DNA of 64,000 nt from Flavipsychrobacter sp. (GCA_021155965.1 JAJNBJ010000007.1:59395-123394); one strand, 5' to 3'. Positions 33,408 to 41,855 are shown, counted from the stretch's first letter. The notes: generated by a model from the letters alone, not told the origin. Translations and numbers: made by a program.

Positions 33408-34487
33408 TTAGTGTATTTCCAGAATTTTCATTAATGCAATTTCCTCGGCGCTCAGTTCGCCGGCCTCATTCGGTGATGGGCTGAAGAACTTCATTAATGT
33501 ACCTTCGGTATAATGTTCAATAACAGCAGGGTGGATATAGTACTTTTTGCAAACGGTGCGGGTATTGCCCAGGCGCTGCGCCACCACATCTACCACTCCT
33601 GCAACTTTTCTCTTCAGTTCTGCATCTGTATTATAAGCTCCGGCATCGCGGAATGTTTCCAGGGCACATACGGTGCCTACCCATGTGCGGAAATCTTTCG
33701 AGGTAAAATTGTCGCCTGATATTTCCCGGATATAATCGTTGACCATGCCGGAGTCGATCTTTTTTCTTTCCCCGTTCTCATCGAAATACTGGAAGAGTTC
33801 CCTGCCGGGGATATCAAGGCACCGCCGAATGATCTGTGCCAGCTTGCGGCTTTTCAGTGTAATATTATGAAACACCCCTTTCTTGCCTTTGAAACTAAAT
33901 ACTGCCTTTGTCCCGCTCACGGTAACATGCTGGTTCTGCATGGTGGTGAGTCCGAAAGAGCCATACAATTTTTCGTAAGCGCTGGAGCCTATTCGTATGC
34001 CGGTCTGATCAATGACAGAAACTATGGTAGCGAGGACCTTTTTTAAAGGCAACCCATTCAATGCCAGGTCTGCTTTTACCTGTCTTCTTATTTCGGGAAG
34101 TTTCCTGCCAAAATCCTGCAGGTGCATGAACTTGGTTTCGCCCCTTAGCGCGGTCCACAACGGGTGATAGAGGTATTGCCGGCGGTTCTTTGCATCGAAA
34201 CCTGTTGCCTGCAGGTGGCCATTTGGCAGGCTGCATATCCATACCTGCCGCCATGCAGGTGGAATGACCAAACTTTTTATACGCGACAATATATTCCTGT
34301 CGCTGATCTTGGCGTTATCCAGTGTATAAGAAAATCCTTTGCCGTGCCTATGGCGTAGAATGCCTTGTTCGCTGCTGTTCACGTACACCAGGCTTGCTGC
34401 AGCCGCACATTGCTCCGGGTCGTTGAGCAGTGACTTTATTTTCTTCTTCAACCCTGCGTAAACACTTCCGATCATTCCCATACTCAC
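33408..34487 (-). CDS. DNA topoisomerase IB, poxvirus type
   Basis: The enzyme relaxes supercoils through a 3'-phosphotyrosyl bond. The 359-residue protein has the family order: IPPAWRQVWICSLPNGHLQA near residue 75, RRQYLYHP, then the catalytic-domain IDQTGIRIGSSAYEK, FSFKGKKG, and YIREISGDNFTSKDFRTWVG. The likely Tyr is in VCKKYYIHPAVIEHY. A GTG at 34487 overlaps the cupin stop (GTGA); an ATG at 34481 is an alternative. Such genes are usually chromosomal, so it is cargo or an insertion here. Confidence 0.88.
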   Translation of the reverse strand: MSMGMIGSVYAGLKKKIKSLLNDPEQCAAAASLVYVNSSEQGILRHRHGKGFSYTLDNAKISDRNILSRIKSLVIPPAWRQVWICSLPNGHLQATGFDAKNRRQYLYHPLWTALRGETKFMHLQDFGRKLPEIRRQVKADLALNGLPLKKVLATIVSVIDQTGIRIGSSAYEKLYGSFGLTTMQNQHVTVSGTKAVFSFKGKKGVFHNITLKSRKLAQIIRRCLDIPGRELFQYFDENGERKKIDSGMVNDYIREISGDNFTSKDFRTWVGTVCALETFRDAGAYNTDAELKRKVAGVVDVVAQRLGNTRTVCKKYYIHPAVIEHYTEGTLMKFFSPSPNEAGELSAEEIALMKILEIH

Positions 34488-34999
34488 TTTTTACCTTTCC
34501 AAAACTCCACTAATCCTTTCTTGCCAAAAACGGGGTCGGCGTATGGTATAGCCAGCCGGGCTATATTCTTATCAGCAAATGGCCTTTCGTCTTCTTTTCC
34601 ATAATTCATATCATATTCGCGCCCACCGGGATAACCGCCTACACATATCACATCCTTCTCCTCCCCAAGGTTTTGGTGCGCTACCCCGGCAGGAATGACA
34701 ACTACATCTCCTTTTTCAATAGTTATTGTTATGCCATCATCACCACCAAGTTGCAAATCGGTCTTCCCCTTTATCACAGCCATTGCCTCATGGGTATTGC
34801 TGTGATAATGATGAAAGGTATAAATGCCATTGCGCCAGTTGTTTGTCCAGCCGTTTCTTTTAAATATGGCTTTAGCCGCAGCAGCAGGAAACAGGAAAGG
34901 GAGCTGCAATGCGTGCTTATAATGTAATACCGGCAGCACACTATTAGGGAAAATACCATTATCCTTCAGCACATACTCTTTAACTTTCTCTTTCATCAT
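34484..34999 (-). CDS. Cupin domain protein
   Basis: The 171-residue protein has the cupin pattern YTFHHYHSNTHEAMAVIKGK (metal-binding His/His/Glu) and a second motif GDVVVIPAGVAHQNLG. It resembles uncharacterised COG4297-type cupins, with no known substrate. Its stop overlaps the topoisomerase start, so the two form an operon that lies between the Mor-like gene and the secreted protein gene of the phage element. Confidence 0.85.
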   Translation of the reverse strand: MMKEKVKEYVLKDNGIFPNSVLPVLHYKHALQLPFLFPAAAAKAIFKRNGWTNNWRNGIYTFHHYHSNTHEAMAVIKGKTDLQLGGDDGITITIEKGDVVVIPAGVAHQNLGEEKDVICVGGYPGGREYDMNYGKEDERPFADKNIARLAIPYADPVFGKKGLVEFWKGKK

Positions 35000-35074
35000 C
35001 AGCCATAGATGATAAAATACTGTGCCTAAGCGGCGACCACTGTTTTTTTAATATAGCTTTAACAGGATATTGCA

Positions 35075-35383
35075 CTACCACGTCAAAAAAGCATACTTCT
35101 TTCTCAATTTGGTAAGTGATGGCCTTTCTTCAATGATGCGGCGGCTTACATCGGTATGGGTTTCTATTATTTTGCTTATTTGCCGGACGGACAGATAGAA
35201 CTCATTGCAGAGCGACTTAACAACCTCGTCATAACGTTGGCCGCTGTGAGCGCCATAGTAGTGATAGCGGTACATGATGAGTTCGTTGCGTTGCTCAATA
35301 AGATCGGGACTGCGGCCTGCGCTTTTTTTATTTCTCCTGTTTGGGTTCTGATATAGTTTTTCAAACGAACTGCTTCCTCTCAT
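35075..35383 (-). CDS. Helix-turn-helix protein, possible Mor-like late activator
   Basis: The 102-residue protein has a basic N-terminus and a C-terminal HTH-like stretch (GQRYDEVVKSLCNEFYLSVR, then QISKIIETHTDVSRRII), where a phage Mor/C-type activator would have its HTH. In Mu, Mor lies between early and late genes; here it lies downstream of the Gam-like gene. The similarity is weak and the role is inferred from context. Confidence 0.45.
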   Translation of the reverse strand: MRGSSSFEKLYQNPNRRNKKSAGRSPDLIEQRNELIMYRYHYYGAHSGQRYDEVVKSLCNEFYLSVRQISKIIETHTDVSRRIIEERPSLTKLRKKYAFLTW

Positions 35384-35459
35384 AAGTTCTTTTTTAAGCC
35401 TGTATATATATCAACTGTTATTTTCTCCTCAAAGCATCCCCGTTCAAAGAGGGAATTTA

Positions 35460-35503
35460 ATGGCTTGCCGGTAAGAGCAGTAAACAGCTTACCGGCAAGC
35501 CAT
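35460..35503. promoter_or_regulatory. Perfect 16-base inverted repeat between Gam-like and HTH genes
   Basis: ATGGCTTGCCGGTAAG (35460-35475) and CTTACCGGCAAGCCAT (35488-35503) flank a 12-base loop. No T-run follows on the minus strand, so it may be an operator, an attenuator or a weak terminator rather than a classic terminator. Confidence 0.6.
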
Positions 35504-35510
35504 CACTATT

Positions 35511-36008
35511 TTAAACAACACTCTTTATTGGTTCCAGGAAGAAGGCTTCTTCCTGTACCACCTTTACGCCAAGCTTTTCCAGGCTTTTGGGCCGCTCACG
35601 GATGATCTTCAGTTTATCGAGCGTGAGTGTGGTGCGCAGGTAGGGCATCATTGCTGTGCGGCGCGCCATTACGGTGATGATGTCTTTTTCTTTGCAGCCG
35701 TCCATGATCACTACCTTGTCTTTTCCTTCCCTGAAACCGAATAAAGCGCCATGCTCTTCAACGCTTTTTGTTATTGTGAACAACTCATTACGATGCCGGT
35801 TACAATATTGCTGCACGGTTGCATACTGCTCTTCCATTTCTTTGCGCAGTGCTTCGAATTGGGAGTTGTATTTATTATCCAAAGCTTCTACGTCTTTGTC
35901 TCGCTCGGCAGCGAGGAGGCATGCTTTGTTGTCGTTGCTTACGTACCCGGCAAGGGCAGCCTCGTAGGCGGCGCGGGTAATATTGTTCTTTGTTATTGTC
36001 TTTATCAT
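35511..36008 (-). CDS. Mu Gam-like host-nuclease inhibitor
   Basis: The 165-residue protein has the Gam pattern: a long helical N-terminal half (RDKDVEALDNKYNSQFEALR, KEMEEQYATVQQYCNRHRNE) and then ALFGFREGKDKVVIM before the C-terminal LTLDKLKIIRERPKSLEKLG. Gam is a Ku-like protein that binds DNA ends and protects them from RecBCD. It marks the early region of Mu-like phages. It follows the 114-residue gene with a 39-base gap. Confidence 0.8.
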   Translation of the reverse strand: MIKTITKNNITRAAYEAALAGYVSNDNKACLLAAERDKDVEALDNKYNSQFEALRKEMEEQYATVQQYCNRHRNELFTITKSVEEHGALFGFREGKDKVVIMDGCKEKDIITVMARRTAMMPYLRTTLTLDKLKIIRERPKSLEKLGVKVVQEEAFFLEPIKSVV

Positions 36009-36047
36009 TTGATCAGGATTTAAAAATTTAAGAATTTCCAGTATAAT

Positions 36048-36392
36048 TTATGCAGCATGTTTCTTTGGTGCGTGAATACGTTTGTCCACCTTCTTTATCA
36101 TGTCGGTGAGGATGACGTTGGCGATGGGCCATGGTGTGGTGTCGGTAGTATTCCATATCTGGTAGAACGCCATTGCCTCGCTGTTGCTCATGCGCAGCTT
36201 TGCTGTTTTCTGCATGGTCTTCAGCATGTGGCTCAGTTTTAGCCATGTGTCTTTAATGTGCTGTGCCAGCAGTTGCTCATACGGATCCGTCGCATCGTAA
36301 GTATCGAGGTGGTATTCGTAAACGTCCCTCAGTTCAGCCGCTACGCTCTCGTGCAGCCTGAATTCGATCAAAAAATCAATTGCCTTTCCCAT
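36048..36392 (-). CDS. Early phage protein, function unknown
   Basis: This 114-residue protein is the first minus-strand gene after the divergent control region. It is helical (LIEFRLHESVAAELRDVYEY and HIKDTWLKLSHMLKTMQKTA) and ends with a basic tail. No family is recognised. In Mu, this location would be followed by the transposase genes; here it leads directly to the Gam-like gene. Confidence 0.6.
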   Translation of the reverse strand: MGKAIDFLIEFRLHESVAAELRDVYEYHLDTYDATDPYEQLLAQHIKDTWLKLSHMLKTMQKTAKLRMSNSEAMAFYQIWNTTDTTPWPIANVILTDMIKKVDKRIHAPKKHAA

Positions 36393-36513
36393 TGTAATTT
36401 GTTTTTAGTGTTTATAATTTCTATTTTTCTGAATTTTATTTTGTTTTTTCAATTTTTCTTTATAATTTTGACATAATTTAAATTTAGAACGCCATCTTCG
36501 ACCTTTTTCAAGA

Positions 36514-36557
36514 CAAAAATACATATTTTCTGAAAATTTGAAATTATTTATTCAGAA
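36514..36557. promoter_or_regulatory. Early promoter and repressor-operator candidates
   Basis: On the minus strand TATTTTTG (36514-36521) matches the -7 consensus and could drive the early genes. TTCTGAA (36528-36534) and TTCAGAA (36551-36557) form an inverted repeat next to it, and another TTCTGAA lies at 36427-36433. The repressor gene starts at 36580, so these are good operator candidates. Confidence 0.45.
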
Positions 36558-36579
36558 TTTTTGAAAAAATATATAAAAT

Positions 36580-37488
36580 ATGGCTGATAACAGCGTAAAT
36601 TCATACTTTATCGATGCGGTAAATTACCTGCTCGATACTAACCCAGAGCTGACAAAGGGAGAATTGGCCAAAAACCTGGATGTTTTACCTTCCACTATTT
36701 CGGGTATTCTGAAAAATAAGCAGGGCCCGACCTTGAAGATACTTGAACGGTTGTTTGAAATATATAATGTGAGCAAAGAGTTCATCTTCAACGGAACACT
36801 GCCTGTTATTAATGGAGCGCAGCAACAAGCTGTGCATAACCTGCCAATGCCCCCCGATGTGCGCCGCGTACAAAACCAGCCAAGTAATACGATCCCTAAA
36901 CCGGATATTATTTATAACCTCAACGAACCAAAAACACAGTATAGCACAGGCCATATGCCGCGCATTGTTACGGTGAACCAGGCTGGCATAGACAACATCA
37001 TCTTTGTGCCGGTGCGTGCGCAGGCAGGCTACCTGCTGGGCCATGGCGACCAGGAATTCATAGAGAACCTGCCATCTTTCAACATGCCGGGGCTGAGGAA
37101 TGCCACATTCCGGATGTTTGAGGTGAAGGGCGTATCTATGGCGCCGACACTAAGCGAAGGCGATAAGGTAATTGGTGAATGGGTGCCTAACCTGAACGAG
37201 ATACGCGATGGCCGTGTGCATATAGTAGTGCATAATAAAGGCGTGGTGATAAAGCGCGTACTTAACAGGATAAAAGAGCGCGGCAAACTGTACCTGAAAT
37301 CGGACACTATAACCTACCGTGCAGACTACCCTATCGTAGAACTAGACCCATCGGAGGTATTGGAGATATGGTATGTGCGGCTGAAGATCTCGGGCGATCT
37401 ATCGGAGCCATCAGAGTTGTATAACCGGGTTGCAGATTTGGAGATCAATCTACTGGAACTCAGTAAAAGAGTTGAGGGCAATAAATAA
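36580..37488 (+). CDS. Phage repressor with HTH and S24 peptidase-like domain
   Basis: The 302-residue product has an N-terminal HTH (TKGELAKNLDVLPSTISGIL at residues about 25-44) and a C-terminal LexA/S24-type domain: VKGVSMAPTLSEGDKV with the nucleophile Ser, then VVIKRVLNRI with the catalytic Lys. The order resembles cI-type repressors that are cleaved after RecA activation. It is divergent from the early genes, with operator-like sites in between. A final helix (ADLEINLLELSKRVEG) may act in dimerisation. Confidence 0.85.
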   Translation: MADNSVNSYFIDAVNYLLDTNPELTKGELAKNLDVLPSTISGILKNKQGPTLKILERLFEIYNVSKEFIFNGTLPVINGAQQQAVHNLPMPPDVRRVQNQPSNTIPKPDIIYNLNEPKTQYSTGHMPRIVTVNQAGIDNIIFVPVRAQAGYLLGHGDQEFIENLPSFNMPGLRNATFRMFEVKGVSMAPTLSEGDKVIGEWVPNLNEIRDGRVHIVVHNKGVVIKRVLNRIKERGKLYLKSDTITYRADYPIVELDPSEVLEIWYVRLKISGDLSEPSELYNRVADLEINLLELSKRVEGNK

Positions 37489-37527
37489 AATGCATGCGCG
37501 TTTAACTGTAAGTTAGTTTGCAGATTC

Positions 37528-37543
37528 TTGGCATATCTTTTGC
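37528..37543 (+). promoter_or_regulatory. Sigma-54-type promoter upstream of the lipoprotein gene
   Basis: TTGGCATATCTTTTGC matches the -24/-12 consensus TTGGCACGNNNNTTGC at every fixed position except CG, and GG and GC are ten bases apart. The predicted start is near 37555, about 58 bases before the ATG of the next gene. Confidence 0.5.
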
Positions 37544-37613
37544 TATACTAAGAATGTCATTCTGCAGCAACCAGTAAATGACAGCGATCAATTATTCATC
37601 TTAAAACCATTTT

Positions 37614-38648
37614 ATGAAAAGCAAACTTATGTGCACGGCAGTGCTCTGCGCCCTTGTATTGTCCTGTATTATTTCATGCAGAAAAACACCCGCCAATACA
37701 TCCACTACAACAACCATAAATAACACAGACCAACTATTTGCCGACCTGAAAACAAGCCCGCAAAACTTTACAGTAAAAGCAGGTATACATAAAACCATTT
37801 TTGGTGCAGAAGGTACTATCATTAGCTTCTATCCCAATACTTTCAGAGACAAGAACGGCAATACGGTTACCAGCGGGACAGTGAATATACAACTGACCGA
37901 AATGTACAAGCCCGGAAGTATGATCGCCAACAAGGCATCTACCATGAGCGGCGGGCAAGTGCTGAAGAGTGGCGGGCAGGTATACATTAAAGCAACCGTG
38001 AACGGACAAGAAGTATATGCCAACAACTACATGATAGGTTTTCCGCAGTCGGCAGTATCAGGAGAAACAATGCAGCTGTTCCACAACGCAAATGAAGATA
38101 ACAATGTGATACAGTGGGAGCTGCAGGATACAGCACAAAAAGATACAGCCATGGGCAATATAGCCTTTGGCGCTTTAAGGCCGGATACCCTACGCACAGG
38201 CGATACCGTATTTGCATGGCTGGGATCTCCTTTCTTCCGATTTGATTCCAATTCCAAGTTCGGATGGACGAACTGCGATAGGTTTTACTATGCAACAACA
38301 CGCACCGGTTTAAAAGTAAAGCTGCCTGATAACAGCTTTAATCCTGACAATACAGAAATATTCCTGGTGCTGCCCAGCCTGAATGCCGTTATGAGCAGCG
38401 ACAAAACCTATCTGGGAACCGTACAATACGATAAAACTATCAATACTATGAGGTTAGTAAGTGAAGGGCAGAATGACAACCTTGTGCCGGTGGGACTGGC
38501 ATACAAGGTAGTGGTTATGGCGACTAAGGATAACAAGAACTATTATTTCGAATCATCCGGCACGACGGTTACTAACCTATCGGTAGATGCTTCATCGATC
38601 CATATAGAAACATTAAGCAGTATTCAGGAAAAACTCAAGAACCTTTAA
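37614..38648 (+). CDS. Lipoprotein, function unknown
   Basis: The 344-residue product has a lipoprotein signal (LCALVLSCIISC, Cys near 22) followed by a Thr-rich linker. The body is beta-rich: HKTIFGAEGTIISFYPNTFR, GTVNIQLTEMYKPGSMIANK and GGQVYIKATVNGQEVYANNY resemble carboxypeptidase-regulatory or Ig-like surface modules, but no family is recognised. A sigma-54-type promoter precedes it and a strong terminator follows, so it is a single-gene unit. Confidence 0.75.
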   Translation: MKSKLMCTAVLCALVLSCIISCRKTPANTSTTTTINNTDQLFADLKTSPQNFTVKAGIHKTIFGAEGTIISFYPNTFRDKNGNTVTSGTVNIQLTEMYKPGSMIANKASTMSGGQVLKSGGQVYIKATVNGQEVYANNYMIGFPQSAVSGETMQLFHNANEDNNVIQWELQDTAQKDTAMGNIAFGALRPDTLRTGDTVFAWLGSPFFRFDSNSKFGWTNCDRFYYATTRTGLKVKLPDNSFNPDNTEIFLVLPSLNAVMSSDKTYLGTVQYDKTINTMRLVSEGQNDNLVPVGLAYKVVVMATKDNKNYYFESSGTTVTNLSVDASSIHIETLSSIQEKLKNL

Positions 38649-38669
38649 ACATAAATACTATTTTTTGTT

Positions 38670-38705
38670 AAAAGAGGCATAGCTATCTGAAGCTATGCCT
38701 CTTTT
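38670..38705 (+). terminator. Terminator of the lipoprotein gene
   Basis: AAAAGAGGCATAGCT and AGCTATGCCTCTTTT pair perfectly around ATCTGA, with A-run and T-run at the ends. It can work in both directions. Confidence 0.8.
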
Positions 38706-38770
38706 AAGTTTGACCTATTGCTATTATTTTTCCGAAAACAGTTTTGTACATTTATAAAAACGCACATCGT

Positions 38771-39142
38771 ATGAAGAAGCTACTTTCCATCTTGTTGTTT
38801 CTCTCCGGGCTGATGCCCCTCTTTTTAGGTACCATGTGCCTTGCTGCATATCCCAAAGCGCTGGAGATGATAAAACTTGCGGACAGCCCTGATGTTTTCC
38901 AGGCCGTATCGCTGTTTGGCGTATGCCTGCTATCTCTTGGAGTTTTACAATTGCTTGCCGGTGCATGGGTGTGGCAGGGCAAGAGTGCGGGTATTACATT
39001 GGCAAGGCTTTGCGGCGTGATGATATTGCTGGACGGGATATTGATCTACACGGTGGTGCACAGGCCCGACCTGGGCATAGCCGATATAGTGAAAGGAGCA
39101 GTGCTGACGGTGTTTGCGTTTATTGCAAAGAGCGATAAATAG
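38771..39142 (+). CDS. Small four-helix membrane protein
   Basis: I use the ATG at 38771 (123 residues, MKKLLSILLFLSGLMPLFLG). Four hydrophobic segments lie at about residues 4-24, 46-64, 72-92 and 102-118. No family is recognised and there is no lipobox. A terminator-like element follows at 39181. Confidence 0.65.
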   Translation: MKKLLSILLFLSGLMPLFLGTMCLAAYPKALEMIKLADSPDVFQAVSLFGVCLLSLGVLQLLAGAWVWQGKSAGITLARLCGVMILLDGILIYTVVHRPDLGIADIVKGAVLTVFAFIAKSDK

Positions 39143-39180
39143 TGTTTCGTGGGTATTTTGGCTAAAGCCATTTTTTTTCT

Positions 39181-39213
39181 TATACCCCGGCCTGAAGGCC
39201 GGGGCTATTTTTT
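39181..39213 (+). terminator. Terminator or dispersed palindrome
   Basis: CCCCGGCCTGAAGGCCGGGG (39185-39204) is followed by CTATTTTTTT. The preceding TTGGCTAAAGCCATTTTTTT and this hairpin form a word known to me as frequent in Bacteroidota intergenic regions. Confidence 0.7.
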
Positions 39214-39254
39214 TGTGGATATACTAACTGCCTGTTTTACACGTTATTACAGGC

Positions 39255-39710
39255 ATGCAAACTTGGAAAACGGTCACGATCGTTCTTGTTTCTATTGTTG
39301 TAGGTATACCTGCGTTCTTCTATGTATGCCTCTGGGGACTTGGCTCCTACATAATGCGTTGCCGTGGGTGTGAACGATTCAATATAGATAATATTGAATG
39401 CCGTACCGGTACAAATATTGTAACAGTTGACAGTTTTTGGTGCAGATATAACGATACAACAAAGACAAAAACCGCCATTTTCTATATGGACATGCCCCGC
39501 AATGAAACGAAGGAGTATATCAGTCAAAACAAACTCTTGAAAATAACTGCCCCGTTTCCGTTGTTCAAAGCGATACCACGATGGAATGATAGTATGCAGC
39601 ATATACCTGCTCAACAACTATTTTACAAGAAGGGCACTTACAAAAAAGAAAGCTGGATGGTATTGTTTGACAGCAGCACAGCAACGGTTTGGATAGAGTT
39701 GGAAGGCTAA
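39255..39710 (+). CDS. Membrane-anchored protein, function unknown
   Basis: The 151-residue protein has one N-terminal membrane helix (VTIVLVSIVVGIPAFFYVCL). The exported part contains three Cys (RCRGCERFNIDNIECRTG) and beta-like strands ending in SSTATVWIELEG. It resembles small single-pass proteins of Bacteroidota with no known role. Confidence 0.6.
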   Translation: MQTWKTVTIVLVSIVVGIPAFFYVCLWGLGSYIMRCRGCERFNIDNIECRTGTNIVTVDSFWCRYNDTTKTKTAIFYMDMPRNETKEYISQNKLLKITAPFPLFKAIPRWNDSMQHIPAQQLFYKKGTYKKESWMVLFDSSTATVWIELEG

Positions 39711-39787
39711 GTAGCTAAAAATTACACGAAAGTGGTATTGCATGTAATTATATAGATAGAGATATTCGGCTCCAAAAAAATAGTGCT

Positions 39788-40141
39788 ATGAGTAAGCTGA
39801 TAGCTATCTGCACCTGGATCGGCAGGATAAGTTCTGTGTTGCTGGGTATTTTTATCATTCTGATTGGCCTTATGGTATTAGGCAGCGGTAAAAACACCTC
39901 TGTAACAGACCTTATCGGTTTGTTCTTTGCAGTGTTGCTGGTGGTTGGGCTGTTTCTGTCGTGGCCGTGGGAGCTTGCAGGTATCATTATGGCCTATGCA
40001 GGCATAGCGGGTATTACTATACTTATGCTTTCTATGGGCGAAAGAGGAATATACAAAATAGCTTATATAGCTATTCCCACTACAATATTGCTGATCTGCA
40101 GAATAGCAACGCACAGAAAGCCATTTATAAAAACAATTTAG
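39788..40141 (+). CDS. Small membrane protein
   Basis: The 117-residue protein has four hydrophobic segments (LIAICTWIGRISSVLLGIFI, LIGLFFAVLLVVGLFLSW, LAGIIMAYAGIAGITILMLS and IAIPTTILLICRIA). Its layout resembles the 132-residue protein at 52297. No function can be read from it. Confidence 0.6.
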   Translation: MSKLIAICTWIGRISSVLLGIFIILIGLMVLGSGKNTSVTDLIGLFFAVLLVVGLFLSWPWELAGIIMAYAGIAGITILMLSMGERGIYKIAYIAIPTTILLICRIATHRKPFIKTI

Positions 40142-40187
40142 TGCATACCCTCCGCTTTTTCCTATCTTTATCTGGCAGCGGTATTAC

Positions 40188-41855
40188 ATGTATCAACTAT
40201 TTTCCCGGTTACTGATTATAGCCATCTTATGCCTGCAAGGCTATACCCCATATTCGCAGACGGTAAGCGAAACGGATAAGACAGCCATGCTGTGCAGGAT
40301 ATGGGGTTTCCTGAAGTATTACCACCCGGTGGTGGCACATAGTGGCTATAATTGGGACCAGGTATTTACCGCCCAATACAAAGCAATAGAGCATATCAAT
40401 ACAAAAGAAGAGCTGGATAAGCATTTTTTGTACTGGATCAACAGCCTGGGTGATGTGAGTGCTTTCCCCACACAGGCTACCGCCTACGATACGGCCTGCA
40501 ATTTTAATACGTCGATGGCGTGGCAAACGGACAGTGCTTTGTTGCCGGAACTGGCGGCTACATTGCAGAATATAGTGCTGCACCGGGCTACAGGCAAAAA
40601 ATTGTTCGTTCGTCCCCAACCTGTTAATGGCGCTGCAGAATTTACGAATGAGAAGCCCTACAGGGATATGAAAGACCCGGAAAAGGACTACCGGCTGCTG
40701 GCGCTGGCAAGGTACTGGAGTATGATAGAGTACTTCTTTCCGTATAAATACAAGACCGACCAGCAATGGGATTCTGTGCTAACGGAAATGATACCGGTAT
40801 TTGCAAATGCCAGTGATACTGAAACCTATGCACATGCACTGACACAACTCATATCAAAGGTTAATGACAGCCATGCTAATATAACGAACCCCGACGGTGT
40901 TGGCGTTGGCTTTAAGTTGTACCGCATGCCGGTGAAATTTAAAGTATTCCCCGACAAAGCAATTATTACCGAGTTACTTAACGAAAAAATTGCCGCAGCC
41001 AACGACCTGCGGGTAGGAGATGTGATATTATCTGTTAATGATACGCCGGTTACTGACCAGATAAAATATAAAGGCGCGCTTATAGGCGCATCTAACGAAG
41101 CCGTGGTACGGCGTAACCTGGCAATGATACTGCTCAACGGGAAAACAAAAGAAATAACAGCAGATATTGAGCGGGATGGCGTAACCACAACGAGGACAAT
41201 AAAACGTTATACCTATGAAGAGATCAACTACATAGTACCAAAAAAACAGGTTGAACCATCGTATAAGAGGCTTACGCCTATAATCGGGTACGTAAATATG
41301 GGCAGCCTTAAGGCTAAAGAAGTAAAAAAGGTATTAGGCAGCTTCAGCGACATGCATGCCATTATTTTTGACCTGCGCAGTTACCCAAACTGGACCATCT
41401 ATGAGATATGCAATTACCTGGCGGCAGAAAAAACACCTTTTGTAAAATCCATTTCACCAGACATTAATTATCCCGGCAAATATTTGTGTAATGATGCCAC
41501 AACTTATGGCGATAAAAAGGAAGCGCCATACAAAGGAAAAATAATTGTACTCATCAATGAGCAAACACAAAGCCGTGCAGAGTGGACTACCATGGCGTTA
41601 AGGGCGCTGCCCAACTCCATCTGCATTGGCAGCCAGACAGCGGGCGCCGATGGGAACGTGTCGAGAATAACATTACCCGGCAACTACCAGGTATGGATGA
41701 CAGGGCTTGGCGTCTACTATCCCGATGGCAGGGAAACACAGCGTATTGGCATAAAACCGGATGTATACGTAGAGCCAACGGTAGATGGCATGCGCCAGAA
41801 TAAAGATGAAGTGCTGGAAAGGGCGATAATGATAGCTGAGGGTTCCAGTAATTAA
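40188..41855 (+). CDS. S41 family peptidase with PDZ-like domain
   Basis: The 555-residue exported protein (signal peptide about residues 1-23) contains the N-terminal region of tail-specific proteases (MLCRIWGFLKYYHPVVAHSG), a PDZ-like stretch (DLRVGDVILSVNDTPVTDQI), and a protease domain with the nucleophile Ser candidate in INEQTQSRAEW and the strand GSQTAGADGNVSRITLPG. The usual GKG lysine position is absent, as in other Bacteroidota S41 members with this loop. It would process misfolded or surface proteins in the periplasm. Confidence 0.85.
   Translation: MYQLFSRLLIIAILCLQGYTPYSQTVSETDKTAMLCRIWGFLKYYHPVVAHSGYNWDQVFTAQYKAIEHINTKEELDKHFLYWINSLGDVSAFPTQATAYDTACNFNTSMAWQTDSALLPELAATLQNIVLHRATGKKLFVRPQPVNGAAEFTNEKPYRDMKDPEKDYRLLALARYWSMIEYFFPYKYKTDQQWDSVLTEMIPVFANASDTETYAHALTQLISKVNDSHANITNPDGVGVGFKLYRMPVKFKVFPDKAIITELLNEKIAAANDLRVGDVILSVNDTPVTDQIKYKGALIGASNEAVVRRNLAMILLNGKTKEITADIERDGVTTTRTIKRYTYEEINYIVPKKQVEPSYKRLTPIIGYVNMGSLKAKEVKKVLGSFSDMHAIIFDLRSYPNWTIYEICNYLAAEKTPFVKSISPDINYPGKYLCNDATTYGDKKEAPYKGKIIVLINEQTQSRAEWTTMALRALPNSICIGSQTAGADGNVSRITLPGNYQVWMTGLGVYYPDGRETQRIGIKPDVYVEPTVDGMRQNKDEVLERAIMIAEGSSN

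Larger units (their letters stand above)
12892..37488. mobile_element. Mu-like contractile-tailed phage element lacking visible transposase
   Basis: A near-complete morphogenesis set (terminase pair, portal, gp36- and gp37-like proteins, protease, capsid, sheath, tube, chaperone, tape measure, hub, spike, baseplate, fibre) is joined to an S24 repressor, a Gam-like protein and a possible Mor-like activator. These are hallmarks of Mu-like phages. No MuA/MuB transposition genes, integrase, MuF-type head protein or endolysin are seen. Host-type genes (topoisomerase IB, cupin) lie at 33.4-35.0 kb inside it. Exact ends (TG...CA with a 5-base duplication) could not be fixed, so the limits given are those of the outermost phage-type genes. 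Confidence 0.8.

Noticed and set aside
12892..37488. Possibility that the cluster is an extracellular contractile injection system or tailocin
   Set aside because: Terminase, portal, prohead protease and capsid genes are present, and no AAA+ ATPase or toxin cargo of eCIS type is seen.
37489..37613. Search for a Mu-type end (TG...CA with 5-base duplication) at the right edge
   Set aside because: No matching duplication to the left edge near 12.8 kb could be found by eye.
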